Below are positions 11,772 through 20,487 of a stretch of 64,000 bases of DNA, piece after piece. The position numbers and the translations under genes were made by a program. This DNA comes from Microbulbifer thermotolerans. Its GTDB lineage: Bacteria > Pseudomonadota > Gammaproteobacteria > Pseudomonadales > Cellvibrionaceae. The number at the start of each line of letters is the position of its first letter. Within the stretch, counting starts at the first letter, position 1. The stretch lies in contig NZ_FOKT01000002.1 in NCBI RefSeq assembly GCF_900112305.1, forward strand, positions 310,001 to 374,000. Reading direction: 5' to 3'. Under the pieces are notes generated by a model. It did not search any database. It was not told where the DNA came from and worked only from the letters and a program-made list of their open reading frames with translations.

Positions 11772-12553
11772 GCCGGCCTCGGTAGCCGTCCATTGACCTG
11801 AAAGCTTTCCAGGGCAAAACTGCACGTCTCCGTTCGGTTTCCGAACTTCACCAGAAAAACCACTTCCTTTTCGCTGGTATCTGCTGTGACATCTGCTTCC
11901 TGCATCGGCGGACGCTTGAGCAACGCCCCGGGTTCGAACAGGGCGACATTAATGCCTTCTGAGTTGCTGGGGGGCAATTGTGCCAACGCCGCTTGCAAAG
12001 CACGTGCTGAAGGTGTCTCAAGACCCATGATGCCGGCTTGGCGTAGCTGACTGCCCAGCTTTTGGCAAAATTGGTAGTCCTCCGGGTGCGTCACTTTCGA
12101 CCAGTCACTTGCCCAGGCCGGGTCTTGTAGCCGGATACCGGGATCAGCACAGTACTTGGCGGAAAAGATAAGATGGTAACTGGTAATGGGGTGCAGGGGC
12201 ACCGGGTCCATGTCATGGAAAAACAGTAATCGGTAGTAGGCAGCTTCGGCAAGCACCGTGGGAATTGTTTTGCTGCCATAGAATATGCCGGATTCCGCTG
12301 TACCGCCGAAGCGGGAACCCCAAGGTAAAGGCGGATAGCGGAAAGGGGTTGCCAAGAGATAATGCAGATTTTCACTGCCGGGCAAACGCGGTGGCTTGCT
12401 CTGTTCCAGCAGTTCTTCCAGCACTTGCTGTTTCTGCAGATTGTCGACCAGGCTACGGGTGGCGACCTCCTCCTGAGATTCGACGATCCGATACAAGCGG
12501 CCAAGCAGACGTTGGCAATTGGAGTGGATGCGCTGCAATAAATCGCCGCTCAC
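11768..12553 (-). CDS. RES domain toxin (NAD+-degrading, type II TA)
   Basis: RES-domain protein of about 261 residues; characterised RES toxins arrest growth by degrading NAD+. The family's conserved residues are visible: Arg in TPFRYPPLPWGSRFGG, the Tyr/Gly/Glu block FYGSKTIPTVLAEAAYYR, and the C-terminal GINVALFEP segment. It begins with GTG at 12553, overlapping the antitoxin stop (GTGA), and ends in an ATGA overlap with the PLP-enzyme gene, so three genes are read in tight coupling. The antitoxin-first order is usual. It is longer than the minimal RES domain because of an N-terminal helical region of about 60 residues that may contact the antitoxin. Confidence 0.88.
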   Translation of the reverse strand: MSGDLLQRIHSNCQRLLGRLYRIVESQEEVATRSLVDNLQKQQVLEELLEQSKPPRLPGSENLHYLLATPFRYPPLPWGSRFGGTAESGIFYGSKTIPTVLAEAAYYRLLFFHDMDPVPLHPITSYHLIFSAKYCADPGIRLQDPAWASDWSKVTHPEDYQFCQKLGSQLRQAGIMGLETPSARALQAALAQLPPSNSEGINVALFEPGALLKRPPMQEADVTADTSEKEVVFLVKFGNRTETCSFALESFQVNGRLPRPA

Positions 12554-12915
12554 ACCTTACCCCGCATGGCATCCAGGTAGGAGACAATTCGGACTAGCCC
12601 ATCAATGCGGCACGCCAGTGTCTTGGGCACCCCACCCAGAGCGCGGTTGGGTGTCGAGAACCAATAGCGAGCGCCTTCCGCTCCCCCCATCAGCACAAAG
12701 GCCGCTCGGTATGCGCGCACTAGCAGGAGAGCCAGTTGGCCGGGGGCACTTTCCGGGTCAAGCCCGCTTCTGCGCCTCAGGGTACGATCGTCCAGATGGA
12801 TGATTTCGCCGAGCTCTTTCTTTTTCAGCCCAAGGTGGTCAGCGGTGTTCAACAGGGCTTCGAGAAGTACCGCGTCACCACTGGGGTGAGGCTGATAATT
12901 GGGAATTGAAGTCAT
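12550..12915 (-). CDS. Xre/MbcA/ParS-type antitoxin of the RES pair
   Basis: Predicted antitoxin of about 121 residues that binds DNA and neutralises the RES toxin. The N-terminal half contains a helix-turn-helix-like segment (LGLKKKELGEIIHLDDRTLRRR). The C-terminal half is the DUF2384-type toxin-binding domain: LLVRAYRAAFVLMGG, then YWFSTPNRALGGVPKTLA, a hallmark of Xre-RES antitoxins. The start is taken at the ATG at 12915 behind GAAGG; the frame is open to 12930. A promoter with an overlapping palindrome lies immediately upstream, consistent with autoregulation. The stop overlaps the toxin's GTG start. Confidence 0.88.
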   Translation of the reverse strand: MTSIPNYQPHPSGDAVLLEALLNTADHLGLKKKELGEIIHLDDRTLRRRSGLDPESAPGQLALLLVRAYRAAFVLMGGAEGARYWFSTPNRALGGVPKTLACRIDGLVRIVSYLDAMRGKV

Positions 12916-12944
12916 GGCGCCTTCTCTCAACTGAGACTGGTCAC

Positions 12945-12980
12945 TTGACCGAATATAGGGTTAAAACGGTCAATATGCAA
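12945..12980 (-). promoter_or_regulatory. Promoter and palindromic operator of the antitoxin-toxin-PLP operon
   Basis: Reading leftward there is a -35 TTGCAT (12980-12975), a 17-base spacer and a -10 TATATT (12957-12952). An inverted repeat TTGACCG-N15-CGGTCAA (12945-12973) straddles the -10, and a second smaller palindrome GGTCA-CT-TGACC overlaps its proximal arm. The layout is what an antitoxin-autorepressed promoter would look like. The start codon follows about 30 bases downstream. Binding by the Xre-like antitoxin is inferred. Confidence 0.6.
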
Positions 12981-13048
12981 CTTAAGAGCGCTTTAGGTAC
13001 TCAAGCGGGCTTGAGATCCTGCCGAGAACACACTCGGTCGTACAGGTA

Positions 13049-13080
13049 TAAAAAAAGCCCACACTTCTGTGTGGGCTTTT
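13049..13080 (-). terminator. Rho-independent terminator of the Val-Asp tRNA operon
   Basis: Stem AGCCCACAC/GTGTGGGCT with a short loop. Reading leftward it is followed by a T run (A run at 13050-13056 on the plus strand). A few T residues lie on the other side, so it could also act weakly for rightward transcripts. Confidence 0.88.
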
Positions 13081-13087
13081 GCGTATA

Positions 13088-13164
13088 TGGCGGACCGGAC
13101 GGGACTCGAACCCGCGACCTCCGGCGTGACAGGCCGGCATTCTAACCAGCTGAACTACCGGTCC
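13088..13164 (-). tRNA. tRNA-Asp (GTC)
   Basis: Cloverleaf of 77 bases including an encoded CCA end. The acceptor stem pairs GGACCGG with CCGGTCC, the T-arm carries the GGTTCGAGTCC consensus, and the anticodon loop CTGTCAC has anticodon GTC. It lies 27 bases downstream of tRNA-Val in a two-gene operon. Confidence 0.97.
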
Positions 13165-13191
13165 GCAGTAGATGCACTTCCTATCAGGAAG

Positions 13192-13267
13192 TGGTGGGTG
13201 GTACAGGGGTCGAACCTGTGACCTACGGCTTGTAAGGCCGTCGCTCTCCCAACTGAGCTAACCACCC
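13192..13267 (-). tRNA. tRNA-Val (TAC)
   Basis: A 76-base cloverleaf with encoded CCA. The acceptor GGGTGGT pairs with ACCACCC, the D-arm is TAGCTCAGTTGGGAGAGC, and the anticodon loop CTTACAA carries TAC. First gene of the Val-Asp operon. Confidence 0.97.
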
Positions 13268-13303
13268 TTATTGCTTCAGGGCCTTGCCCCTCGAGCGACG
13301 CGC

Positions 13304-13331
13304 ATCATACCGGATTGCGCGGGGCTGTCAA
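13304..13331 (-). promoter_or_regulatory. Sigma-70 promoter of the Val-Asp tRNA operon
   Basis: Leftward -35 TTGACA (13331-13326) and -10 TATGAT (13309-13304) with a 16-base spacer, followed by a GC-rich GCGCG discriminator typical of stringently controlled stable-RNA promoters. It ends 36 bases before the tRNA-Val 5' end. Confidence 0.85.
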
Positions 13332-13357
13332 CAAAAATACGCCAAAAATTTTTGCGG

Positions 13358-15733
13358 CTATGGATTTTCCTTTTCACCGCGTGGAAAAGACACGGGCAAA
13401 GGCTGCGGCTCCACTTCTTTTGAATCTTCCTCCGCAAGCTGATCGATGGGACGGCGGTAGTCTGGTTTTATCAAGTGTCCGGCAATTTCCACTGGACGTT
13501 CGCCAGGAATCAGCTCTTCTTTCGGTCGAGCGATATCCGGTTGATTGTAATTGCAAACACCGGACGGAAAGATCCGCCGCATATCGTCGATTCGAGCAGC
13601 GATTTCTTCCGTATACGCACCGTAAATCCCTTTGGCGATAGCCCGCTCCACCGGCTGTAACGCACACTTGAATACATCCCCGGTAATCGGCGCCCCTGCG
13701 ACTTGGCGCGGTGTACTGTAAATCGGATAAACCTGCATACACTCGCCCACAGCCTGCCGGTTCCAGGCCCCATTCCACACACCTGTCCCTGCGGCCATCA
13801 CATTGCCTTCCTTGTCAAAGCACCGATCGCTGGCGTCCTCCGGGCGATTGGCGGCGACACCGGCCTCGGGGTTGTCGATGATGTTCATCATCCAGCGGTC
13901 CATAGTGTCGAGCGCCTCATTGAGAGGGGTGTAATTCTTGTGGCTGATCCAAATTACCTGATTGTCGGCATGTCCCCTAGCACGGCGGATACGTTCACGG
14001 GCCGCGAAAGAGGCGGCGCTGTGGTGCATATCCAGATCTGTGTCCAAGTAGTGGCGCAGGTCAATGATTGGTATTTCCACATCACCGAGGAATACGTGGC
14101 CAGAGCGGTAAATTCCCTCTATTGCCTCCCGGCTAGCCCTGGTGCGCTCAGCCGGCTTATCCAGGCTTCCCAGGTTCATGTTCTGCTCACTCCAAATGGA
14201 TAACTCCACCGGAAAAAGGCCGCCATTGACGAACCAAAGTTTTTCATTGCTTTGGTCCCGCGGCGACTTCCATCCCCCGATGGTGGCATTCAGAGCCAGA
14301 AAGGTGTCCACAGAAATTTTTCCATTCACCAAAGCCTGCAAACCGTACTGAACACCCTCGTTGTCCCAGGCGCTGTTGGCATAGCCATCGTCACCGGCCC
14401 CGTAAAACCGGCGCAAATCTTCCCAGTGGGACCAGTGTGTGCGGTTCGCCACCTCTTCGGCAAAGTTCTTTATGAAGTGCACAAAGTTGGGGTTGTTAAC
14501 AAGCGGCACCAACCCGCGCCACCCCTGAGTACACTCGGTAGCTCCCCGCGTGGCATTGCGATAGCGGCCGTCAAACAAAGACGCAGCCCTTGTTAACAAG
14601 CGGAAGCGGCTGTTTATCTCATTATTGGCGGAAAGCCCCTGAATGAGCGTGCGGCTGGCCGCGTCGCGCCAACGGGGATTGGTCGCATCCACCACATCGA
14701 AAAAATACTCCAAAGGCTCGCAGTCGAATACATAGATGGTTTGGCTGACCATGTCAGGATAGGAGTAAAGAGGAATGGCTGCATCCAGCAGGCCAGGCGC
14801 ATTCTGCGCAAATAAATACTGCTGGATAGCGCCACCGGAACCGCCGAGACCAACGGTGTACAGAGGTTCACCATAGAGCGCTATAAATTGTTTCTTCAAC
14901 CGGCGCGCCGTATCCTCCGCCAGCCAAATGTTGTAATGGTTGCTGGTTTGGTTGGCGGTTGAGTAGACAACCGCATAGCCCCGCGCCAGCTGATCGGCGC
15001 GGCGGGTCACTATATCTCCCTTGCTGATATCGCCCTGACGACGGCCTATCCCCACGCCGCCCCGCATCTGATAGATCAGCCGGCGGTTCCAGTTGCTGGG
15101 ACTGGGCCTGTCCGCGGACTCCCCCTCTCCCCGCAACGCGGCAATGGCGTAGAAGAACCGATTGATAGTACCGGTCTCGAGGCGCACCACGAAGTCGGTG
15201 GCTCTGCCGTTGACAGTCACCTGATCGATATCGCCATTGGCCTCTTCCAGCGGGTGAAACTTACCGTCGCGCGTGCTGCGGTAAAAATAGACAACGTCCG
15301 TTGGGTGGCTGCAATCACGGCTGTAGCCGATAATTTCTCCGGTTTTATTGCCCTTTTCGTCCACGGCAAATACAGGGACACCCTCGCCCCGCTGATTGTC
15401 CACCAGCGGTTGGCGGCGGGTAATGGCATTGGAGCCGCAGTAAAAAGGATAGGTAGAGGGGCCCGCAAATAGCGTTTCCACAGGACCGACCTCTCCAATA
15501 GTGATCGGAAAAGGGAAGTATTCCGGCGGGCGCTCCATTACCCGCGGATGTGGCCCGGTATAGGCGGGTGCGGGATGATGATCCAGTGCCCCCTCTGGCA
15601 CTCCGACTACAGGCGCCTCGGGTACACCGGGTAACCGGGGCAGCTCACGGTACCCATACCAAGCGCCGAGTCCAACTGACAACGCCAGTGCTAAAAGGCA
15701 CCCAGAGAGAATCCCCGCTCTCCGAACCGACAT
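13358..15733 (-). CDS. Exported DUF6351-like alpha/beta-hydrolase protein
   Basis: Large exported protein of about 791 residues, resembling the uncharacterised DUF6351 family. The ATG at 15733 has GGAGG seven bases upstream and opens a signal peptide or anchor (MSVRRAG then a hydrophobic stretch to GAWYGY); the longer frame from 15793 is not needed. A nucleophile-elbow-like motif VGLGGSGGAIQQYLFA suggests an alpha/beta-hydrolase core, with Ser as candidate nucleophile; candidate acid and His residues lie in the second half (for example IPIIDLRHYLDTDLDMHH). Many Trp and Tyr residues and paired Cys fit a periplasmic or secreted protein. Substrate unknown. It stands alone between the tRNA operon and cysC. 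Confidence 0.6.
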   Translation of the reverse strand: MSVRRAGILSGCLLALALSVGLGAWYGYRELPRLPGVPEAPVVGVPEGALDHHPAPAYTGPHPRVMERPPEYFPFPITIGEVGPVETLFAGPSTYPFYCGSNAITRRQPLVDNQRGEGVPVFAVDEKGNKTGEIIGYSRDCSHPTDVVYFYRSTRDGKFHPLEEANGDIDQVTVNGRATDFVVRLETGTINRFFYAIAALRGEGESADRPSPSNWNRRLIYQMRGGVGIGRRQGDISKGDIVTRRADQLARGYAVVYSTANQTSNHYNIWLAEDTARRLKKQFIALYGEPLYTVGLGGSGGAIQQYLFAQNAPGLLDAAIPLYSYPDMVSQTIYVFDCEPLEYFFDVVDATNPRWRDAASRTLIQGLSANNEINSRFRLLTRAASLFDGRYRNATRGATECTQGWRGLVPLVNNPNFVHFIKNFAEEVANRTHWSHWEDLRRFYGAGDDGYANSAWDNEGVQYGLQALVNGKISVDTFLALNATIGGWKSPRDQSNEKLWFVNGGLFPVELSIWSEQNMNLGSLDKPAERTRASREAIEGIYRSGHVFLGDVEIPIIDLRHYLDTDLDMHHSAASFAARERIRRARGHADNQVIWISHKNYTPLNEALDTMDRWMMNIIDNPEAGVAANRPEDASDRCFDKEGNVMAAGTGVWNGAWNRQAVGECMQVYPIYSTPRQVAGAPITGDVFKCALQPVERAIAKGIYGAYTEEIAARIDDMRRIFPSGVCNYNQPDIARPKEELIPGERPVEIAGHLIKPDYRRPIDQLAEEDSKEVEPQPLPVSFPRGEKENP

Positions 15734-15837
15734 ATTTGCCTCCACTGCTGCTGAATGGTACAGCTTGAGTATATGTACGGACGGGCGGGCCAATCGGCAG
15801 TTGGCGCCGAAGGGGACTTCAATAAGAAATGATCACC

Positions 15838-15860
15838 GCCCCGCAAATTGAATGCGGGGC
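15838..15860. other. GC-rich hairpin between cysC and the DUF6351-like gene
   Basis: Perfect 7-bp inverted repeat GCCCCGC/GCGGGGC around a 9-base AT-rich loop, just past the cysC stop. It lacks a T run on either side, so it may be a weak terminator or an mRNA 3'-end stabiliser. Confidence 0.4.
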
Positions 15861-15875
15861 AGAACCACGATGTGA

Positions 15876-16499
15876 TTAAGCGATGATTCCTCGGGCCTGA
15901 AGGCTGGAAATGACCGTTTCCACCTCTTCTTCCAGGCTCATGCGGTCAGTGCGCAAATGCAGCTCGGGAGAGAGCGGCGCTTCATAGGGGTCATCGATGC
16001 CGGTAAAGCCACGGATCTCTCCGGCGCGGGCTTTTTTATAAAGCCCCTTGGGATCTCGGGACTCCGCCTCTTCTAGAGCACAGTCGACAAAGACTTCCAG
16101 ATAAGGCAGGTTGCCCTCCTCGTGCATACGGCGCACCATTTCACGATCTTCCCGGTAGGGGCTGATAAAGCTGCTCAACACCACCACACCGCTGTCAGCA
16201 AACAGCTTGGATATCTCTCCCACGCGGCGGATGTTCTCCTTGCGGTCTTCCGCAGAAAAGCCCAGGTTGGAATTGATTCCCAGGCGAATGTTATCGCCGT
16301 CCAGGCGGTAGCTCAGTACCCCACGGGCAGCGAGCGCCTTCTCCACGGCAACGGCGATGGTGCTCTTGCCGGAACCAGACAAACCGGTGAACCAAAGGGT
16401 CACGCCCTTATGGCCGAGGATACTTGCCCTGTCCTCACGGGTCACATCGCCCTCGTGCCAATGTACATTTGTCGCCTTGCGTTCAACAGTTACGGTCAC
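15876..16499 (-). CDS. cysC: Adenylylsulfate kinase
   Basis: Phosphorylates adenosine 5'-phosphosulfate to PAPS. The P-loop GLSGSGKST is at residues 39-47, followed by the APS-binding [19 protein letters not shown] and [28 protein letters not shown] and [14 protein letters not shown], then FTGIDDPYE, are family signatures. At 207 residues it is the stand-alone form without a CysN fusion. No cysN, cysD or cysH adjoins it, so the sulfurylase must be encoded elsewhere. PAPS could serve sulfur assimilation or sulfation of exported glycans. No obvious riboswitch precedes it. Confidence 0.95.
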   Translation of the reverse strand: MTVTVERKATNVHWHEGDVTREDRASILGHKGVTLWFTGLSGSGKSTIAVAVEKALAARGVLSYRLDGDNIRLGINSNLGFSAEDRKENIRRVGEISKLFADSGVVVLSSFISPYREDREMVRRMHEEGNLPYLEVFVDCALEEAESRDPKGLYKKARAGEIRGFTGIDDPYEAPLSPELHLRTDRMSLEEEVETVISSLQARGIIA

Positions 16500-16702
16500 C
16501 GGTTACTCCCAATTGCAACTTTGTAATCTCTTCTTCCTTCCCGAGTGGGCAATTGTTATAACCAAAAGCCAGCAAAACTCAGGAGCGCTTATTATCACGG
16601 ACTGGCGCAAGCAGCGTAAAGCACCCTTTTATAGCATTCGGGTCTGAATCCATGACAAAAAAGCAGGGCTGCGCTTTTAGGTGCTAACGGGAATAGGGAT
16701 AC

Positions 16703-16731
16703 AAAAAAGCCCGGTAGAAACCGGGCTTTCG
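16703..16731 (-). terminator. Rho-independent terminator of the Pro-Arg-His tRNA operon
   Basis: Reading leftward: GAAAGCCCGGT, a short TTCT loop, ACCGGGC and then TTTTTTGT. It lies just past the tRNA-His 3' end, so it should end the tRNA transcript. Confidence 0.9.
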
Positions 16732-16736
16732 GTGAA

Positions 16737-16813
16737 TGGGGTGGCCGACGGGGATCGAACCCGCGACCTCAGGAGCCACAATCCTGTGCTCTACCAACTG
16801 AGCTACGGCCACC
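16737..16813 (-). tRNA. tRNA-His (GTG)
   Basis: Cloverleaf with encoded CCA. The 5' end GGTGGCC carries the extra G(-1) opposite the C discriminator (…CCACCCCA), a tRNA-His identity feature. Anticodon loop TTGTGGC gives GTG. Last tRNA of the leftward operon, separated from tRNA-Arg by an unusually long spacer with a duplicated segment. Confidence 0.96.
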
Positions 16814-16897
16814 ATAGAAAGTGCTATGTGATTGCGCCCTGTGGCGACGCAACTGGTGGAAATAACAATAATTCCCACCAAAACCAGACAGAGTCAA

Positions 16898-17122
16898 TAC
16901 CAGCAGCAAGTTCCTCTAAACTGCCAAGCTCAACGCCACCGCACATGGTTGGCACGCCCGGCAGGGTCAGAGCGACCGTCTGCAAAGCATTGCTTTGCGG
17001 TTGCTCTGGCGCCAGCCAGCCTTGCTGACTGGCCGGAATAGTCCTGCGACTCGATACCGGCAGTAAGCTTTTCGAAACCGCCAAGCTCAACGCCACCGCA
17101 CATGGTTGGCACGCCCGGCAGG
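16898..17122. repeat. Direct repeat including a fragment of tRNA-Arg in the His-Arg spacer
   Basis: A 43-base identical segment occurs at 16923-16965 and 17080-17122; its last 16 bases in the second copy are the 3' end (minus-strand reading) of the intact tRNA-Arg gene. The first copy therefore holds a truncated tRNA-Arg 3' end. Similarity extends upstream in degenerate form (from 16898 and 17055). Between the copies is an imperfect hairpin (16966-17010, arms GCAAAGC/GCTTTGC and AGAGCGACC/GGTTGCTCT). This looks like a decayed tandem duplication of a tRNA unit. Confidence 0.75.
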
Positions 17123-17183
17123 ACTCGAACCTGCGACCATCCGCTTAGAAGGCGGATGCTCTATCCAGCTGAGCTACGGGCGC
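17107..17183 (-). tRNA. tRNA-Arg (TCT)
   Basis: A 77-base cloverleaf with encoded CCA. Acceptor GCGCCCG pairs with CGGGCGT, the D-arm is TAGCTCAGCTGGATAGAGC, and the anticodon loop CTTCTAA carries TCT. It lies 21 bases after tRNA-Pro. Confidence 0.96.
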
Positions 17184-17204
17184 AAGGTAAACCCGGTAAG
17201 CGTC

Positions 17205-17281
17205 TGGTCGGGGCAGAGGGATTTGAACCCCCGACATCCTGCTCCCAAAGCAGGCGCGCTACCAGACTGCGCTATGCCCCG
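17205..17281 (-). tRNA. tRNA-Pro (TGG)
   Basis: A 77-base cloverleaf with CCA encoded. The acceptor CGGGGCA pairs with TGCCCCG, the D-arm begins TAGCGCAG as in other proline tRNAs, and the anticodon loop gives TGG. First gene of the Pro-Arg-His operon. Confidence 0.96.
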
Positions 17282-17368
17282 CAAACTCTTTGCTCCATCG
17301 CTCTGGACGCGCTTTATGGCAACTGCTGCAGCGCCATCTTTAAGCCACCTCCCTTGCGAGGAGCGCGC

Positions 17369-17397
17369 ATAATACTGACAGCTTAGCGGGGAGTCAA
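17369..17397 (-). promoter_or_regulatory. Sigma-70 promoter of the Pro-Arg-His tRNA operon
   Basis: Leftward -35 TTGACT (17397-17392), 17-base spacer, -10 TATTAT (17374-17369), then a GC-rich GCGCGC discriminator as in the Val-Asp promoter. It is about 90 bases from the tRNA-Pro 5' end. The remainder of the 17284-17673 interval holds only the folD leader; no other gene is seen there. Confidence 0.85.
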
Positions 17398-17673
17398 CGG
17401 CGCCAAGCCATTCTTTTTAAAGAAGTTTAGTCCGGCGAAGATCTCCGCCCTGGTGAGCAATCGGAAGGCGTGGCCAAATCGAGAAATTAATCGGCGGCTG
17501 TGCGAAAATAGGCGGCTTCGCCAATTAGGCCGGACGGCTTGGCTCAGCGTTGATGGACACTGGCGGCGAGAGGGAGGCTATACCAGGCTTACCTGAAAGC
17601 CGCCCCAGCCACTGGTGCTCCAGAGGAGCGCATCCGGCCCGAGCCCAACATTCACATTGTTTGAGATACATCT

Positions 17674-18522
<849 letters not shown>

Positions 18523-18691
18523 CCCCGCCCCGGCCCTCTTCCACTGAGGGGGAGAGGGCTGCAATACCTCAGTCAGCCAAACGCCTATCTCCTCCGGGGC
18601 ACTCCATTCCAGGAGATAAGGCCTATGGAAGATCTTGAATCACTGCACCTGATCAGAATTTGTGTCACTGGATTGGGGAGCCAGACCACCC

Positions 18692-19384
18692 ATGCGTTTA
18701 GATAAAGCAGTCAGCCAGGTCACCGATCTCTCGCGCTCAGACGTAAAACGCGCTGCCAAGGCGGGGCGTATTTCTGTCAATGGGGATATTGTGACGGACC
18801 CTTCCTCCAAGGTGGTAGAAACGGACACGCTTTGCCTGGACGGAGAACCACTGCTGGAACCGGGGCCGCGCTACCTAATGTTGCACAAGCCGCGGGGCTG
18901 CGTCAGTGCCACCAAGGACAGTGAGCACCCGACAGTACTTGACCTGATCGATGAGCCCAACAAACACAAACTGCATATCGCGGGACGCCTGGATATCGAC
19001 ACCACTGGACTACTGCTACTCACAGACGATGGCCAGTGGTCACACAAAGTTACCTCCCCGCGACACCACTGCGACAAAACCTACTATGCCCACCTGGCGG
19101 AAAGAATCGATGAAAGCGCGGTAGAAAAATTTGCCAAAGGCATCTGGCTTGAAAATGAGAAGAAGCGGACCAAACCGGCAACACTGGAAATCCTCTTTGC
19201 CAACGAGGTGCGCGTCACTATCAGTGAAGGCCGCTACCACCAAGTCAAACGGATGTTCGCCGCGCTCGGAAACAGAGTTCTGGAACTACACCGGGAGCGC
19301 ATCGGCGACATAGTACTGGACGAAACACTACAGGAGGGAGAGTACCGCCCCCTCACCCCGGAAGAAATCGCCTCGGTAAAATAA
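18692..19384 (+). CDS. rsuA: 16S rRNA pseudouridine(516) synthase
   Basis: RsuA-family enzyme that forms pseudouridine 516 in 16S rRNA. It begins with an S4-like RNA-binding domain (MRLDKAVSQVTDLSRSDVKRAAKAGRI), followed by the synthase domain: RYLMLHKPRGCVSA, the catalytic Asp in GRLDIDTTGLLLLTDDG and the C-terminal GRYHQVKRMFAALGNRV. The ATG at 18692 gives the usual N-terminus; an in-frame GTG at 18662 only adds non-conserved residues. About 230 residues. It is followed 67 bases later by another rRNA-modification gene on the same strand. Confidence 0.93.
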   Translation: MRLDKAVSQVTDLSRSDVKRAAKAGRISVNGDIVTDPSSKVVETDTLCLDGEPLLEPGPRYLMLHKPRGCVSATKDSEHPTVLDLIDEPNKHKLHIAGRLDIDTTGLLLLTDDGQWSHKVTSPRHHCDKTYYAHLAERIDESAVEKFAKGIWLENEKKRTKPATLEILFANEVRVTISEGRYHQVKRMFAALGNRVLELHRERIGDIVLDETLQEGEYRPLTPEEIASVK

Positions 19385-19451
19385 TCGGCAGCTCTTGCCG
19401 TAATTCCACCGGCGCAGCCTGCATTTGCCCACGATACAACCAGGAAAAACA

Positions 19452-20477
19452 ATGGCCACCCTACTCAGCCAAGAGCTGCAAGTCGCTCCACGGGACACCC
19501 TCTGGATCGCCGATGAAAACAGCAAATCGCTGCTGATGCAGGGCTTCACCTTCGCCGGTGACCTACTCAGCAATCGCTGGGATGTCGCCAAACTGGCAGA
19601 AGGCAAAGTCGGGCGCAGCTTTTTTAATGACTTTGCGTTTGAGGTACTGGAACGCAGTTACCGCCGCATTGTTTACCCGGTCTCAAAAGAAAAAGCGGTG
19701 GTACACCATGTCATTAACCGGGCACCACACCTGTTAGAAGAAGTAGAAAGCGGAAATCCGGGCGAACTGGTATTACTGGGCGGCAAGCAAAGCGGTATTA
19801 AAAGTTACGCCACTAAAGCGGCACAGCGTTTTGGCTGCGCGAAGCAGCTGCAGAAACACGGCACCGAATATATCAGCTGCAATCCCCTGCACCGCAGTGG
19901 CGGTGAGGCGGTGGACGACCAGAACTACACGCAATTGCGCCCGCTGGAGGAATTGCACGGTCTACACAGCAAGCCCGGCCTGTTTGGCTGGAATAAAATC
20001 GACCGCGGCAGCGCCCTGCTCGCCCGGCACTTTGCGGAGCTGACGCCTTCGGATGGCGCTTGTGTAGTCGATCTCGGCTGCGGTTACGGCTATCTCTGTG
20101 CGCAACTTGCCCAGCAGGGACATTTTCACTTTACTGCCACCGACAACAATGCCGCTGCCCTACTTGCCTGCAGTAAAAATTTCCGCGAGCTGGGTATCGA
20201 AGGTGTGGTGGTCCCATCCAATGCAGGTGCCGAATTGACCAGCGGCACAGCCGATCTGATCATTTGCAATCCGCCCTTTCACCAGGGGTTCCAAGTGGAG
20301 GGAGAGTTGACCGATCGGTTTCTTTCCCAAACCGCGCGCCTGCTCAAGCCGGGCGCACCGGCGCTTTTTGTGGTCAATGCGTTTATCCCGCTGCCGAGAA
20401 AGGCGGGAGAATATTTTTCCGAAGTGCATCTACTGGCGAAGGAAAACGGCTTTTGCGTTTACAAACTGAGCATCTAG
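19452..20477 (+). CDS. RsmC/RlmG-type rRNA guanine-N2 methyltransferase
   Basis: Two-domain methyltransferase of about 341 residues. The N-terminal half is the degenerate MTS-like domain; the C-terminal half has the SAM motif VVDLGCGYGYLCAQLA, ATDNNAAAL and the catalytic NPPFHQGF typical of m2G rRNA enzymes, ending with VVNAFIPLPRK. Either RsmC (16S G1207) or RlmG (23S G1835) fits; RsmC is favoured by length and motif spacing, but I cannot separate them firmly. The ATG at 19452 is chosen over 19425 because AGGAAAA precedes it. It follows rsuA closely and may be cotranscribed. Confidence 0.85.
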   Translation: MATLLSQELQVAPRDTLWIADENSKSLLMQGFTFAGDLLSNRWDVAKLAEGKVGRSFFNDFAFEVLERSYRRIVYPVSKEKAVVHHVINRAPHLLEEVESGNPGELVLLGGKQSGIKSYATKAAQRFGCAKQLQKHGTEYISCNPLHRSGGEAVDDQNYTQLRPLEELHGLHSKPGLFGWNKIDRGSALLARHFAELTPSDGACVVDLGCGYGYLCAQLAQQGHFHFTATDNNAAALLACSKNFRELGIEGVVVPSNAGAELTSGTADLIICNPPFHQGFQVEGELTDRFLSQTARLLKPGAPALFVVNAFIPLPRKAGEYFSEVHLLAKENGFCVYKLSI

Positions 20478-20487
20478 AAGTGGAGGT

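Noticed and set aside
10755-12915. Reading the RES locus as a prophage or plasmid fragment
   Set aside because: No phage or plasmid genes adjoin it and its composition is like the chromosome.
14926-14942. ATGTTGTAA, resembling the Ter-site core, near the middle of the DUF6351-like gene
   Set aside because: An 8-9 base match is expected by chance in 64 kb on two strands, it encodes conserved residues, and the rest of the Ter consensus is absent.
18533-18560. GC-rich stem after folD as a terminator
   Set aside because: Imperfect stem without a T run; it may simply be GC-rich intergenic sequence.
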